A stretch of DNA of 64,000 nt from Paenibacillus sinensis (GCF_019904155.1 NZ_JAHCMB010000202.1:1-64000), one strand, 5' to 3'; counted from the first letter of the stretch, positions 1 through 8,133 are shown. Numbers and translations are program-made. The notes: generated by a model not told the origin, from the sequence alone.

Positions 1-39
1 AAAAAGAGCGAGCCATCTGTACGATGACCTGCTCTTTTT
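1..39 (-). terminator. Intrinsic terminator after guanine deaminase
   Basis: AAAAAGAGC (1-9) pairs with GCTCTTTTT (31-39), with an inner CATC/GATG stem (14-17/23-26) and a TGTAC loop. Read on the minus strand the hairpin ends in a U run, so it would stop transcription from the guanine deaminase gene. The arms are symmetrical, so it could also serve a gene lying left of the window. Confidence 0.65.
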
Positions 40-97
40 CTTCATTTTTGGGCCTGTGCCTTATCTTAATGACATTGCCCGGGGGCGGTCTCCTGTG

Positions 98-122
98 AAG
101 CTTCATTTTCAAGCTTCATTTT
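98..122. repeat. 12-bp direct repeat
   Basis: AAGCTTCATTTT occurs at 98-109 and again at 111-122, one base apart, just beyond the stop codon of the guanine deaminase gene. No function is suggested; it may be a slippage duplication. Confidence 0.5.
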
Positions 123-1477
123 TACGAGCGGGAATGGACGATTTCTCCTTGAACCCATACCTCCCGGATGTGCTCGGGACGGCAGAGATACATGATCCGC
201 TGGAACAGATCGCGCTTAGAATCTCTCCCGCCAAGACCCGGAAGCTTCGCGCCCCCCGCAGCCATATCGATGATCTGCACGTCCCAGGCGCAGCCTTCGG
301 CCAACCTGCCGATCGGGAGACTGAGGGCCTCGCCCCCGCCGGCCGTCGCCAGATAGAACGCCTCGTCGATCGTTATGCGCGATTCCGGAACGCCGCGCCG
401 ATCGGCGGGGAGCGCCGTGTCTACGCCATCCTCCAGCATTCTGGAGGAAATGACGGCTTGCCTGGCGTTATCATACAGGCTTGGCGTGTATCCAGCCGAG
501 ATGTCGGTGCCCAGCCCGATCTCTACGCCCTTGTCCATCCAGCGGGCCAGCGGCAGCACGGCGTTGGCGAAATAGGCGTTGGAGAGCGGACAATGGCCGA
601 TGGCCGTCCCCGTTCTGGCAAAGAGGTCCGCGTCTGCGTCATCGAGAAAATTGCAATGCGCCATCACGGACTTTTGGCCCAACAACCCGAAATCATGAAG
701 CGCCGCAGCGTCATGCTTGCCGCAGCGTTTCTGTACATAATCATGAGCCCAGTCGCTCTCGCTGCAATGCGATTGAATGTGGACGTCGTATTTGGCGGCC
801 AGTTCACCCAGCCCTTTCAGGGCTTCGTCCGTACAGCTCGGTATAAACCGCGGAGTGACGACCGGATAGACGCCCTGCTTGACGGATTTCGCAAGTTCCT
901 TGACCTTCCGGATGAATTGTTCCGTCTCGGCGAGCGCCGTCTCCGTATCGGTATCCCGGTAGTAATCAGGATTCTGCTCCGGATCATCCATCACAACCTT
1001 GCCGACCAGCCCCCGCTGCCCCTTATTCGCGCAGATTTCGGCCAGAAGCAGACTGGCTTCCTTATGGACCGTGGCGAAATAAAGAGCCGTTGTCGTTCCG
1101 TTCGCCAGCAGCGTGCCAACCAGGTCCTGATATACGTCCGCAGCGAACTCCAGGTCGGAGAATTTCGACTCAAGCGGAAAGGTATGCGTATGAAGCCACT
1201 CATACAGCGGTACATCCAGCGCAAGACCAGCCTGGGCCCACTGCGGGGCATGAACATGCAGGTCGATAAATCCGGGGAGCAGGTACTGCCCTTCGGCCAG
1301 ACGCCGTACCTGATGGGTATCCTCAATGGTTCGGTAATCGGGATCGCCGGGAGCAACGACCCTCTCGATCATCCCGTCATCGTTCACGCAGAACAGATGA
1401 TCCTCAAGCACCTCAACCTCTTTGGAAGACTTGCTTGTATAAGCCGTCCCCTGAAACACGAGCGCATATGTCTTCAT
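122..1477 (-). CDS. guaD: Guanine deaminase
   Basis: Amidohydrolase-superfamily enzyme predicted to deaminate guanine to xanthine in the cytoplasm (purine salvage and nitrogen release). The metal-site motifs are in the expected order: PGFIDLHVHAPQ near the N-terminus, QSHCSES (HxxE), MAHCNFL, GHCPLSN and GLGTDISAG. HVHAPQ and the SHCSE block are typical of GuaD rather than of cytosine or chlorohydrolase relatives. The chosen start (MKTYALVF, 1477) has GGTGG about 10 nt upstream and gives 451 residues, close to the family norm. The open frame extends to an ATG at 1540 whose upstream sequence has no good ribosome site. The gene sits alone between two terminators, downstream of opuA on the same strand. 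No purine riboswitch is visible upstream. Confidence 0.9.
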   Translation of the reverse strand: MKTYALVFQGTAYTSKSSKEVEVLEDHLFCVNDDGMIERVVAPGDPDYRTIEDTHQVRRLAEGQYLLPGFIDLHVHAPQWAQAGLALDVPLYEWLHTHTFPLESKFSDLEFAADVYQDLVGTLLANGTTTALYFATVHKEASLLLAEICANKGQRGLVGKVVMDDPEQNPDYYRDTDTETALAETEQFIRKVKELAKSVKQGVYPVVTPRFIPSCTDEALKGLGELAAKYDVHIQSHCSESDWAHDYVQKRCGKHDAAALHDFGLLGQKSVMAHCNFLDDADADLFARTGTAIGHCPLSNAYFANAVLPLARWMDKGVEIGLGTDISAGYTPSLYDNARQAVISSRMLEDGVDTALPADRRGVPESRITIDEAFYLATAGGGEALSLPIGRLAEGCAWDVQIIDMAAGGAKLPGLGGRDSKRDLFQRIMYLCRPEHIREVWVQGEIVHSRS

Positions 1478-1571
1478 AATTGCAGTTCCACCACTCTTTA
1501 TCAGCATTATCGTCGATGATGGTTCATCTTCTTCCTTCATGTTAAGCTTGCGCCGGATTCATGTCCACATG

Positions 1572-1599
1572 GGAAAAAGAAAACACCCCTTTCGGGGTG
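1572..1599 (-). terminator. Intrinsic terminator of the opuA operon
   Basis: CACCCC (1584-1589) pairs with GGGGTG (1594-1599) around a TTTC loop. On the minus strand the hairpin is followed by a U-rich run (TTTTCTTTTT), directly after the opuAC stop. Confidence 0.8.
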
Positions 1600-1650
1600 C
1601 AGAGATGCAGTGGCGCAGGGGTGCAGCTGCTCAGCTTGCAGTTGTGCCGA

Positions 1651-2541
1651 TTACTCGATTCCTGCGATCCAGCGGTTCACCTTGTCCGGGTTGGCTTCTA
1701 CCCATGCCTTGGCGGCATCCTCCGGAGACTGGCCGCCCTGGATGGCTACCATCACCTGCGCCATATCGTCAGGCGTCCACTTGAACTGATCCAGCAGCTT
1801 GTACACATCCGGCTGATCGTCTTGAAGCCCCTTGCGGACCATCGTATGGATTTGCTCGTCTCCGCCGTACACGCCCTTCGGATCATCCAGATACTTGAGA
1901 TCCATCTTCGCAAACATCCAATGCGGCGTCCAGCCCGTTACGACGATCGGCTTCTTGCTGTCATAAGCCTTTTGCAGTTCCTGGGCCATGGCGGCCGAGG
2001 AGCTCTCGACCAGCGTGTAATTGTCCAGCTTGTACTCCGTCAACGCCTTGCCGGTAGCGGTCATGATGCCCGCACCGGGCTCGATGCCGATAATCTTGTG
2101 ATCCAATGATCCGGCTACGGTCTTATTGCCCAGATCCTCGATCGAATCGATATCCATATAAGCAGGTACAGTCAGACCGATCTTCGTTCCTTCCAGATTG
2201 GCTCCGAGATCCTCCATATCCTTCCCGTATTTCTCCAGGTAGGAAGCATGCGTGCTTGGCAGCCAGGCGGCTACCATGGCGTCCGCGCTTCCGTCAGCGA
2301 CGCCCGCGAACATCGGACCCGCGTCGACCTGAAGCATTTCCACCTTCTTGTTCAGCTTGGATTCCAGTACCTCTTTCACAACATAGGTGCTTGCAATCTC
2401 GGAATCCCAGGCCACATAAGCCAGTTTAACGCTGTTCGAGCCGCCTGAAGCGGAGCTGGAGCAGCCCGCCAGCATAACGGCGGACAGCAGAAGACCGGAC
2501 ATCAGGACAGCGAACAGCTTGCGGCGATTTGGTTGGTTCAT
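1651..2541 (-). CDS. opuAC: Glycine betaine/proline-betaine ABC transporter, substrate-binding lipoprotein
   Basis: Extracellular, lipid-anchored receptor that delivers compatible solutes (glycine betaine and relatives) to the OpuA permease during osmotic stress. The N-terminus is a lipoprotein signal peptide ending in lipobox LAGC followed by a Ser/Gly-rich tether. The mature part is an OpuAC-type binding domain with tryptophans that would form the aromatic cage for quaternary ammonium groups (in VAWDSE, VAAWLPS and VTGWTPHW). Length is 296 residues, normal for a stand-alone OpuAC. The start has AGGAGG 8 nt upstream. It is the last gene of the opuAA-opuAB-opuAC operon and begins 12 nt after opuAB. 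The exact solute range cannot be read from sequence. Confidence 0.92.
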   Translation of the reverse strand: MNQPNRRKLFAVLMSGLLLSAVMLAGCSSSASGGSNSVKLAYVAWDSEIASTYVVKEVLESKLNKKVEMLQVDAGPMFAGVADGSADAMVAAWLPSTHASYLEKYGKDMEDLGANLEGTKIGLTVPAYMDIDSIEDLGNKTVAGSLDHKIIGIEPGAGIMTATGKALTEYKLDNYTLVESSSAAMAQELQKAYDSKKPIVVTGWTPHWMFAKMDLKYLDDPKGVYGGDEQIHTMVRKGLQDDQPDVYKLLDQFKWTPDDMAQVMVAIQGGQSPEDAAKAWVEANPDKVNRWIAGIE

Positions 2542-2553
2542 GAATGAATCCTC

Positions 2554-3387
2554 CTATTTCTGTTTCAGTTTAAGCGCATTCTGGGTCAGACGATCCAGCA
2601 GAATGGCGAGCACGACAATCGCGATACCGGCCTCGAAGCCGGCCCCGGTATTAGCCTGCGACACGGCGCGGTACACATAGGCGCCAACGCCCTGGGCCCC
2701 GATCATCGAGGAAATGACGACCATCGACAGCGACAGCATAATCGTCTGGTTCACGCCGGCCATAATGGTTGGCAGAGCGATCGGCAGCTGCAGCTTGAAC
2801 AGCTTCTGGCCCGGGGTTGAGCCGAAAGCGTCAGCCGCTTCCACAAGCTCATCCGACACCTGCCGGATGCCCAGATTGGTCAGACGGATTGTCGGCGGAA
2901 TCGCAAAAATAATAGAAGCGATGACGCCGGGAACGACGCCCAGCGAGAAGAACGATACCGCAGGCAGCAAATAGACGAAGGCCGGCATCGTCTGCATGAA
3001 ATCCAGCACCGGCGTTACGATATTCCGCACCGCTGTACTCTGCGCGCAGAGAATGCCGATGGGAACGCCGATCAGCACAGCCAGCACGGATGCCGTCAGC
3101 ACCAGCGCCAGCGACTGCATGGACGGTCCCCACAATCCCAGATTGTCAATCAGCAGCAGGCCGATCAGCGCGAAGAGCGCCAGCCGCCATTTTCCGATCC
3201 AGTAAGCGAGCGCCGTAATCAGCAGAATGACCACAATGGCGGGCAGGAAGGTCAGTCCTGTCTCAATACCGCCGACCATCCCGCCGATGATCGAATGGAT
3301 GAAGTCGAATACGGGACCGAAGTACAGTGTGAGCCAATCTTCAATCTTTTCAATAAAATTGCCGAGCGGCAGCTTGGGTATATTCAT
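2554..3387 (-). CDS. opuAB: Glycine betaine ABC transporter, permease
   Basis: Membrane-spanning component of OpuA, about 277 residues. It has several hydrophobic helices and the binding-protein-dependent permease signature near the middle (EAADAFGSTPGQKLFKLQLP), the EAA loop that docks on the ATPase. The short N-terminal amphipathic segment (PLGNFIEKIEDWLTLYFGPV) is typical of OpuAB/ProW. The ATG overlaps the opuAA stop by 4 nt (ATGA), indicating translational coupling. It acts in the cytoplasmic membrane with OpuAA and OpuAC in osmoprotection. Confidence 0.92.
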   Translation of the reverse strand: MNIPKLPLGNFIEKIEDWLTLYFGPVFDFIHSIIGGMVGGIETGLTFLPAIVVILLITALAYWIGKWRLALFALIGLLLIDNLGLWGPSMQSLALVLTASVLAVLIGVPIGILCAQSTAVRNIVTPVLDFMQTMPAFVYLLPAVSFFSLGVVPGVIASIIFAIPPTIRLTNLGIRQVSDELVEAADAFGSTPGQKLFKLQLPIALPTIMAGVNQTIMLSLSMVVISSMIGAQGVGAYVYRAVSQANTGAGFEAGIAIVVLAILLDRLTQNALKLKQK

Positions 3388-4580
3388 CTCGCACCTCCTT
3401 CGGGAACGGCATTGCCCGCAAGCGCGGATAGAACCGCTCCTTTGATAACGATCCCTTTCAGGCGCTCCTGCTCATCCGTCACGGCGACGGGCAGATGGGT
3501 CTCGCCCATCAGCTCGAACAGATCGTTCAGCAGCGTATCCGGGCCGACATGCGGAACCTCCCGGTGCATGACATCCGGAATCGCCTTGCCTTCCTTCAGA
3601 GCGGCCGAGGCGTCATCCGCCGTAATGATTCCCTGCAGCTTCATGTCCTTGTCCGCCACATACAGACTGGACACGCCGCTGTCCCGCATCAGTTGAAGCG
3701 CGACGCGCGGTCCGCGCTCGGGGCGGATCATTTCCGGCTGCTTCATGACATGCGCAGCGGTAAGCACCTTGGACAGATCGACGTCTTCGACGAAGCGCTC
3801 AACGTATTTGTTGGCAGGCTGAATCAAAATTTCCTCCGGCGTTCCGATTTGAACGATCACGCCGTCCTTCATCAAAGCGATCCGGTCGCCGATCCGCAGC
3901 GCCTCGTCCAGATCATGGGTGATAAAGACGATCGTCTTCTTCACCCGGTCCTGCAATTCCAGCAGCTCCTGCTGCATATCCTTGCGAATCAGCGGGTCCA
4001 GCGCGCTGAACGCTTCGTCCATCAGCAGAATGTCGGGATCATTGGCCAGACCTCTGGCCAGGCCGACCCTCTGCTGCATGCCGCCGCTGAGCTGGTCGGG
4101 ACGATGATTCTCCCATCCGCCCAGACCGACAAGCTCCAGTGCCTGCCGGGCGCGCTCGCGGCGCTCTTTTTTATCCACACCTTGAACCTCAAGGCCGTAT
4201 TCCGCATTGCCAAGCACCGTCCGGTGCGGGAACAGGCCAAACTTTTGAAACACCATACCGATATTCTTGCGCCGGAACTGACGAAGCTCCTCGGCATTCA
4301 TCTTGACGACATCTTGTCCCCGATACAGAATCTGGCCCGCTGTCGGGTCGATCAGCCGGTTAAGCAGACGGACGAGCGTTGATTTCCCGCTGCCCGAAAG
4401 GCCCATAATAACGAAGATTTCGCCTTCCTTAATTTGAAAATCCGCCCGGTTCACGCCGACGGTCAGCTTGGCTTCCCTGGCGATCCGCTCTTTGGACCAG
4501 CCCTGGTCCAGCAGCGCGAGACCCTTGCGGACGTCCTGACCGAATATTTTGGTCAGCTGCTTCACTTCAAGTATAGTCAT
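3384..4580 (-). CDS. opuAA: Glycine betaine ABC transporter, ATP-binding protein with CBS domains
   Basis: ATPase of the OpuA importer. Walker A is GLSGSGKST, the ABC signature is LSGGMQQRVGLARGLA, and Walker B is ILLMDEAFSALDP, followed by the THDLDEA switch. After the nucleotide-binding domain (about residues 1-265) come two CBS motifs (about 280-398), which in the studied OpuA systems sense ionic strength and gate transport. The ATG at 4580 (MTILEV) is preferred because it has a purine-rich GGGGGAG about 8-10 nt upstream and fits OpuAA length (398 residues); an in-frame ATG at 4622 would add 14 residues. It is the first gene of the operon, divergent from a GbsR-type regulator, so expression probably responds to osmolarity or choline-type ligands. 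Confidence 0.93.
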   Translation of the reverse strand: MTILEVKQLTKIFGQDVRKGLALLDQGWSKERIAREAKLTVGVNRADFQIKEGEIFVIMGLSGSGKSTLVRLLNRLIDPTAGQILYRGQDVVKMNAEELRQFRRKNIGMVFQKFGLFPHRTVLGNAEYGLEVQGVDKKERRERARQALELVGLGGWENHRPDQLSGGMQQRVGLARGLANDPDILLMDEAFSALDPLIRKDMQQELLELQDRVKKTIVFITHDLDEALRIGDRIALMKDGVIVQIGTPEEILIQPANKYVERFVEDVDLSKVLTAAHVMKQPEMIRPERGPRVALQLMRDSGVSSLYVADKDMKLQGIITADDASAALKEGKAIPDVMHREVPHVGPDTLLNDLFELMGETHLPVAVTDEQERLKGIVIKGAVLSALAGNAVPEGGAR

Positions 4581-4632
4581 GGAGCGTTTCTCCCCCTTCT
4601 CCTGTCTTTGATTCCGGGTCATTCACTTGGAT

Positions 4633-4797
4633 TAGTGTATCGTTTTGGGGGAGTTTTGGGCAAATAGTGTATACCGTTATAATTTAACGTACAGTTTTTA
4701 CTTTACAAACTTTATGTAACGAATGCTCCGTTTTCCTCCCTTTTTCATCTTTCATGCTTTCTTTACTTCTTTTCCGGGTTGAGATTACAATACACTA
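4633..4797. promoter_or_regulatory. Putative operator region between opuA and the GbsR-type gene
   Basis: TAGTGTAT occurs twice in the same orientation (4633-4640 and 4665-4672) on the opuA side, and its reverse complement ATACACTA occurs at 4790-4797 just ahead of the GbsR-type gene. An AT-rich stretch with TATAAC on the minus strand (around 4677) may be part of the opuA promoter. The three shared 8-mers are directly visible; calling them regulator sites is inference from the divergent arrangement. Confidence 0.4.
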
Positions 4798-4841
4798 GGA
4801 GAGATTTTGTGAAATCATAAGCTTCCTTCAGGAGGGACAGC

Positions 4842-5399
4842 ATGTACGATATAGAAGGGCTGACGCCCGAGCAGACTGAACGCATACGCAAGACACGGGA
4901 GCGCGTCATCGACTCCATCGGCAAGAACATGGATCTCTATGGCGTTACCCTGTCCATCGGGCATTTATATGGATATATGTATTTCAAACAGGGACCCGTC
5001 ACGCTGGACGAGCTGAGCCAATCGCTTGGCATGAGCAAGACATCCATGAGCACCGGCGTCCGTACGCTGCTGGATTTGAAGATGATTGAGAAGGTTTGGG
5101 GAAAAGGCACGCGCAAGGATCTCTTCGAGCCCTCATCCGACTGGTATCAGACCTTCAGCGACTACTTCTCCATCAAATGGAGAAAAGCGGTCGAGAGCAA
5201 CATGAATGTCATGAACCGGACGCTTAAAGAAATTCAGGACATGAAGCATGAATACGAAGACAAGGAGCAGGTGACGGCTCTGCTGGCTAATGACGAGCAG
5301 AAGATCGTTGACGCCCTGAAATATTACCGCTGGCTGCTGAGACTGATCGAGGCGCTGGAGACGGGGAAAATTTACGAGCTTATTCCGAAAGAAGAATAG
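4842..5399 (+). CDS. GbsR/MarR-type transcriptional regulator
   Basis: Winged-helix repressor of the GbsR family (185 residues), which in Bacillus controls glycine betaine synthesis and uptake genes in response to choline. The N-terminal ERIRKTRERVIDSIGKNMDL and the HTH LDELSQSLGMSKTSMSTGVR are characteristic, followed by a C-terminal helical region for dimerisation and ligand response. AGGAGGG lies 7 nt ahead of the ATG. It is divergent from opuA with 261 bp between the starts, strongly suggesting it controls that operon. Which ligand it senses is not visible. Confidence 0.88.
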   Translation: MYDIEGLTPEQTERIRKTRERVIDSIGKNMDLYGVTLSIGHLYGYMYFKQGPVTLDELSQSLGMSKTSMSTGVRTLLDLKMIEKVWGKGTRKDLFEPSSDWYQTFSDYFSIKWRKAVESNMNVMNRTLKEIQDMKHEYEDKEQVTALLANDEQKIVDALKYYRWLLRLIEALETGKIYELIPKEE

Positions 5400-5457
5400 G
5401 GAAGAATCGCCTTGCATCATTCAAGAGCACGGCATTCATACGGTTGAGGTGAAGACA

Positions 5458-5904
5458 GTGAACTGGCATCTGAAGACCTTCGAGGAATTGTCCAATCTGG
5501 AGCTTTACCGCATTCTGAAAGCGAGAACCGATATTTTTGTCGTGGAGCAGAACTGCCCGTATCCGGAGGTGGACGGCAAAGACCCCTCCTGCCATCATCT
5601 GTTCCTGGAGGATCAGGGGGAACTGATCGCCTACCTCCGTATTCTGCCGCCCGGGCTGTCCTATCCGGAAGCCTCGGTCGGCCGCTTTATCGTGGACGCT
5701 TCGAGACGCGGAACCGGACTTGGCCGTGAGCTGCTGACGCGCGGGCTGGCTTTTATCCGGGATACTTCGGGAGAGACCGGCGTGAAAATCCAGGCCCAGG
5801 CTTATCTGCAGTCATTCTACACCTCCTTCGGGTTCATTCCGGTATCGGAAGTCTATGACGAAGACGGCATTCCGCATCTCGATATGCTGTTAAAGGAGGC
5901 ATAG
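5458..5904 (+). CDS. GNAT acetyltransferase, ElaA type
   Basis: Small GNAT-fold acetyltransferase of the ElaA subgroup, substrate unknown. The family hallmark FVVEQNCPYPEVDGKD is near the N-terminus, and the acetyl-CoA binding loop is RRGTGLGRELL. The predicted start is the GTG at 5458, giving MNWHLKTF, which matches the short N-terminus of ElaA proteins and has GAGGTG 6-7 nt upstream; a GTG at 5449 is an alternative that lacks its own site. It is followed after 3 nt by the guanylate-kinase-like gene, whose ribosome site lies inside its last codons, so the two are co-transcribed. Confidence 0.82.
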   Translation: MNWHLKTFEELSNLELYRILKARTDIFVVEQNCPYPEVDGKDPSCHHLFLEDQGELIAYLRILPPGLSYPEASVGRFIVDASRRGTGLGRELLTRGLAFIRDTSGETGVKIQAQAYLQSFYTSFGFIPVSEVYDEDGIPHLDMLLKEA

Positions 5905-5907
5905 CCT

Positions 5908-6480
5908 ATGGGGCGCCTGTTCATTCTCTACGGACCGTCGGCCGCCGGCAAGAGCGAGCTTCAGCGCCGCCTGCTGGAGGAAGGCTATGTCCGGATTATT
6001 ACGGCGACAACCCGCCCGCCGCGCCCCGAAGAACAAGATGGCGTACACTATCGGTTCCTGGACCGGGACAGCTTCCGGAAGCGTGCCGGAGTGGGCGGGT
6101 TCGCCGAGTGGACGGAGTATAACGGCGAGCTATACGGCACGCTGCTGTCCAGCATCGGGGAGGCGCTTGCCGGTTCGCATGATGCAGTCATGATCCTGGA
6201 CCTGGCGGGTGTGACTGCGCTGAAGGCCGCTTATCCGGGCAAGGTGTCGGCCGTCTACATCGGTGCCGATCCCGATTCGCTGGCCCGGAGGCTCTCGGAG
6301 CGGGGCGGTGATCCGGCCGAAAGCGCCGCCCGGCTGAAGAAAGCGCTGGAACAAGAACTGGGCGAAGCTTACCGGGCGGGGGCGGATGCCGTCATCTGGA
6401 ACAGTGACGGCTCTGGTATCGACATCGCGATGGAGAAGCTGCGCGAAGCGCTGGCGGATCTGCGGGGGCAGGGCAATTGA
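5908..6480 (+). CDS. Guanylate-kinase-like protein
   Basis: Predicted cytoplasmic nucleoside-monophosphate kinase of the guanylate kinase fold (190 residues). P-loop GPSAAGKS is at residues 9-16. The GMP-binding block TTRPPRPEEQDGVHY and the EWTEYNGELYGT segment are close to those of Gmk. The lid is in the SERGGDPAES region. Length and motifs are compatible with an active GMP kinase, but genomes of this type usually carry gmk near rpoZ, so this may be a second, specialised copy. AAAGGAGG overlaps the end of the upstream acetyltransferase gene. Confidence 0.75.
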   Translation: MGRLFILYGPSAAGKSELQRRLLEEGYVRIITATTRPPRPEEQDGVHYRFLDRDSFRKRAGVGGFAEWTEYNGELYGTLLSSIGEALAGSHDAVMILDLAGVTALKAAYPGKVSAVYIGADPDSLARRLSERGGDPAESAARLKKALEQELGEAYRAGADAVIWNSDGSGIDIAMEKLREALADLRGQGN

Positions 6481-6809
6481 GTTCAGGGCGTTAACGAACC
6501 TGCGTGCGAATTTAGTAAGAATGGCAGCCGCTCCGGCAGAGCGTGTGCCCGCCCGGTGGACAGACGGGTTTCCCGACCTACAGCGGTGCGGTGAGGTCGC
6601 TAACCGGGCAGGAGCTGTGGCGAGGTCGCAGATCATGCGGGAGCTGCAACGGATTCGCAGATCAGGTGGCTATCCCCCGTCTTCTCATATGATCATGGCT
6701 AACGGCAGGCGTTTGCCGATCCCCGTGTTATTGAATGTACAAATGAAGCCCCTTGCGAATGGTTGGTCGCACTTCCATTTTACCAAGGAATGGCTTCTTT
6801 TTTTGCTTT
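6481..6809. other. Intergenic stretch without a recognised gene
   Basis: No open frame here has a convincing start, ribosome site or family motif. Several short frames run through it on both strands but look incidental. It may contain the promoter or 5' part of the structured RNA proposed for 6810-6991. Confidence 0.5.
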
Positions 6810-6991
6810 GTATTTGGCGAGATTTCGCCAAGGCCCACGGAGAGACGACCGATTGCGGACAAGCGGTAGCGGTCGTCTTTGTGTTCGGAACACAACAGCG
6901 ATGGGAGCAACGTTCGTCTCGGAGCCGTTGGAATACAAACTGAACTCTTGAACACAATCAGGGGCCGTCTTTTGGGACGGCCCCCTTTTTT
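6810..6991 (+). ncRNA. Candidate structured RNA ending in an intrinsic terminator
   Basis: Three clean hairpins lie in tandem: TTGGCGA/TCGCCAA with loop GATT (6814-6831), AGACGACCG/CGGTCGTCT (6843-6851 with 6870-6878), and TGTGTT/AACACA with loop CGG (6880-6894). They are followed by a strong terminator, GGGGCCGT/ACGGCCCC (6961-6968 with 6977-6984) plus a T run. A longer-range pairing between about 6837-6848 and 6913-6930 is also possible. The downstream gene is on the opposite strand, so this would be a free-standing transcript, not a leader. It does not match tmRNA, RNase P, SRP or 6S RNA as far as I can tell. The 5' end is unknown. Confidence 0.45.
6961..6991 (+). terminator. Intrinsic terminator
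   Basis: GGGGCCGT pairs with ACGGCCCC, followed by CTTTTTT. It points rightward and sits just beyond the stop of the minus-strand TauE/SafE gene, so it must end a plus-strand transcript: the candidate RNA, or read-through from the kinase gene. Confidence 0.8.
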
Positions 6992-7829
6992 ATAGCGCCG
7001 TAGAGCGCTTTTCCTGACTCCGGGCCGTTTTGAGCGCTTTGGTGAACATTTTGAGGGCGGACAGAATCAGGATGGCTCCAAGAACGAACTTAAGCAGACG
7101 GGAAGACACATAGCTGATGAGCAGTCCGCCGGCAAAGGTCCCGATAATCGAGCCGATACCCATCAGCAGTACCAGCTCCTTCCACTCCTTGCGCTCCGAA
7201 TAGGCCCCGTGGGAGGCATGCTTCAGCATGCCCATCACCACGGTCGGAAGGCTGATCAGCACACTTGCAGTCCCCGCTGTCTTGATATCGACGCCGTAGA
7301 CGAGCATCAGGGTCGGGATAATGAGTTCTCCCCCCGCGACCCCCAGCATGCTGCTGATGATTCCGATCAGGATGCCGAATATGACGCCCGCCGCCACGGC
7401 GGCCGGAAGCGGCATCGGAATGCCGCCCGGAACGATGGGAACGAAGCCTTCCGTGACAAGCAGCGTGCCGATGGAGACCAGCAGAATCAGGATGACCTTC
7501 TCCAGCGTCCGCTCGGACATTTTCTTGGAATAATTCGCTCCCGCATACGCGCCGCCCAATCCGCCCGCAATAAAAGACAGAATGACCGGCAGCGTATCCG
7601 CAAGCTCCTTAAAGGATGCATGGGGCAGCCGGAAAGCCAGGGAAGACAGCAGGGTGACAAGGCTGACGGCCAGGTTAAAGGCGACGGCCTGCCTGGTCTT
7701 GTAACGGAACATTCCCACCAGCACGGGAAGGCGGAATTCCGCGCCGCCAAGCCCGATCAAGCCTCCAAGGCAGCCGATGGGCGCACCGGTCAGCAGGGCG
7801 AGCAGCATTTTTCGGGGTTTGTCATTCAC
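6990..7829 (-). CDS. TauE/SafE-family sulfite/organosulfonate exporter-like permease
   Basis: Polytopic membrane protein of the TauE/SafE (DUF81) family, about 279 residues with roughly eight hydrophobic helices. It has the two repeated glycine-rich halves of the family (GCLGGLIGLGGAEFRLPVL and GIISSMLGVAGGELIIPTL). Members are linked to export of sulfite, sulfoacetate or related anions, but the substrate here is unknown. The GTG at 7829 is chosen because GAAGGAG lies 10 nt upstream and hydrophobic helix 1 follows at once; the open frame extends farther upstream (to 7997) through low-hydrophobicity sequence that is probably leader. Confidence 0.82.
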   Translation of the reverse strand: MNDKPRKMLLALLTGAPIGCLGGLIGLGGAEFRLPVLVGMFRYKTRQAVAFNLAVSLVTLLSSLAFRLPHASFKELADTLPVILSFIAGGLGGAYAGANYSKKMSERTLEKVILILLVSIGTLLVTEGFVPIVPGGIPMPLPAAVAAGVIFGILIGIISSMLGVAGGELIIPTLMLVYGVDIKTAGTASVLISLPTVVMGMLKHASHGAYSERKEWKELVLLMGIGSIIGTFAGGLLISYVSSRLLKFVLGAILILSALKMFTKALKTARSQEKRSTAL

Positions 7830-8133
7830 GGGGACACCACTCCTTCGGCGGAGACCTGCAAGGCTCCACTGCATGTTCGAATCCAATTTATCCAAGGATA
7901 AACGCCTTACGGCGTCCTTAGACGCTATGCGTTTACCGAGAAATAGAAGGCTGTGATAAGCGTGCTGCTTATACTCTCTTATATTTGAACAAAACATAAC
8001 GAAACGTTATATTTTGATATAAAACACAACAAAACCGTATTTCAAAAAAAGTGTATCCCAGTTTATAATCAGTTACAAGAGCAAAATGAAGCGCAAATTT
8101 ACGATATGCTGAAAATAATGCGAGGTGCACCCA
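7830..8133. promoter_or_regulatory. Divergent control region between TauE/SafE and the HTH/binding-protein regulator
   Basis: Three small perfect hairpins follow each other at 7887-7902 (TTTATCC/GGATAAA), 7902-7915 (ACGCC/GGCGT) and 7922-7932 (ACGC/GCGT), in the leader of the TauE/SafE gene. Nearer the plus-strand gene lies ATAACG-AAA-CGTTAT (7996-8010), which overlaps an imperfect palindrome GTTATAT-TTTG-ATATAAAAC (8006-8025). The latter resembles ModE-type half-sites. Function is inferred. Confidence 0.4.

Noticed and set aside
56..1519. Long plus-strand open frame (487 codons) opposite guanine deaminase
   Set aside because: It is antisense to a gene with full guanine deaminase motifs and has no recognisable domain. 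GC-rich codon bias on one strand opens frames on the other.
1541..1571. Purine riboswitch upstream of guanine deaminase
   Set aside because: The gap to the preceding terminator is too short and no aptamer motif is present.
6386..6943. 185-codon frame covering the candidate RNA
   Set aside because: It overlaps the kinase gene out of frame, lacks a ribosome site, and crosses the hairpins, which explain the sequence better.
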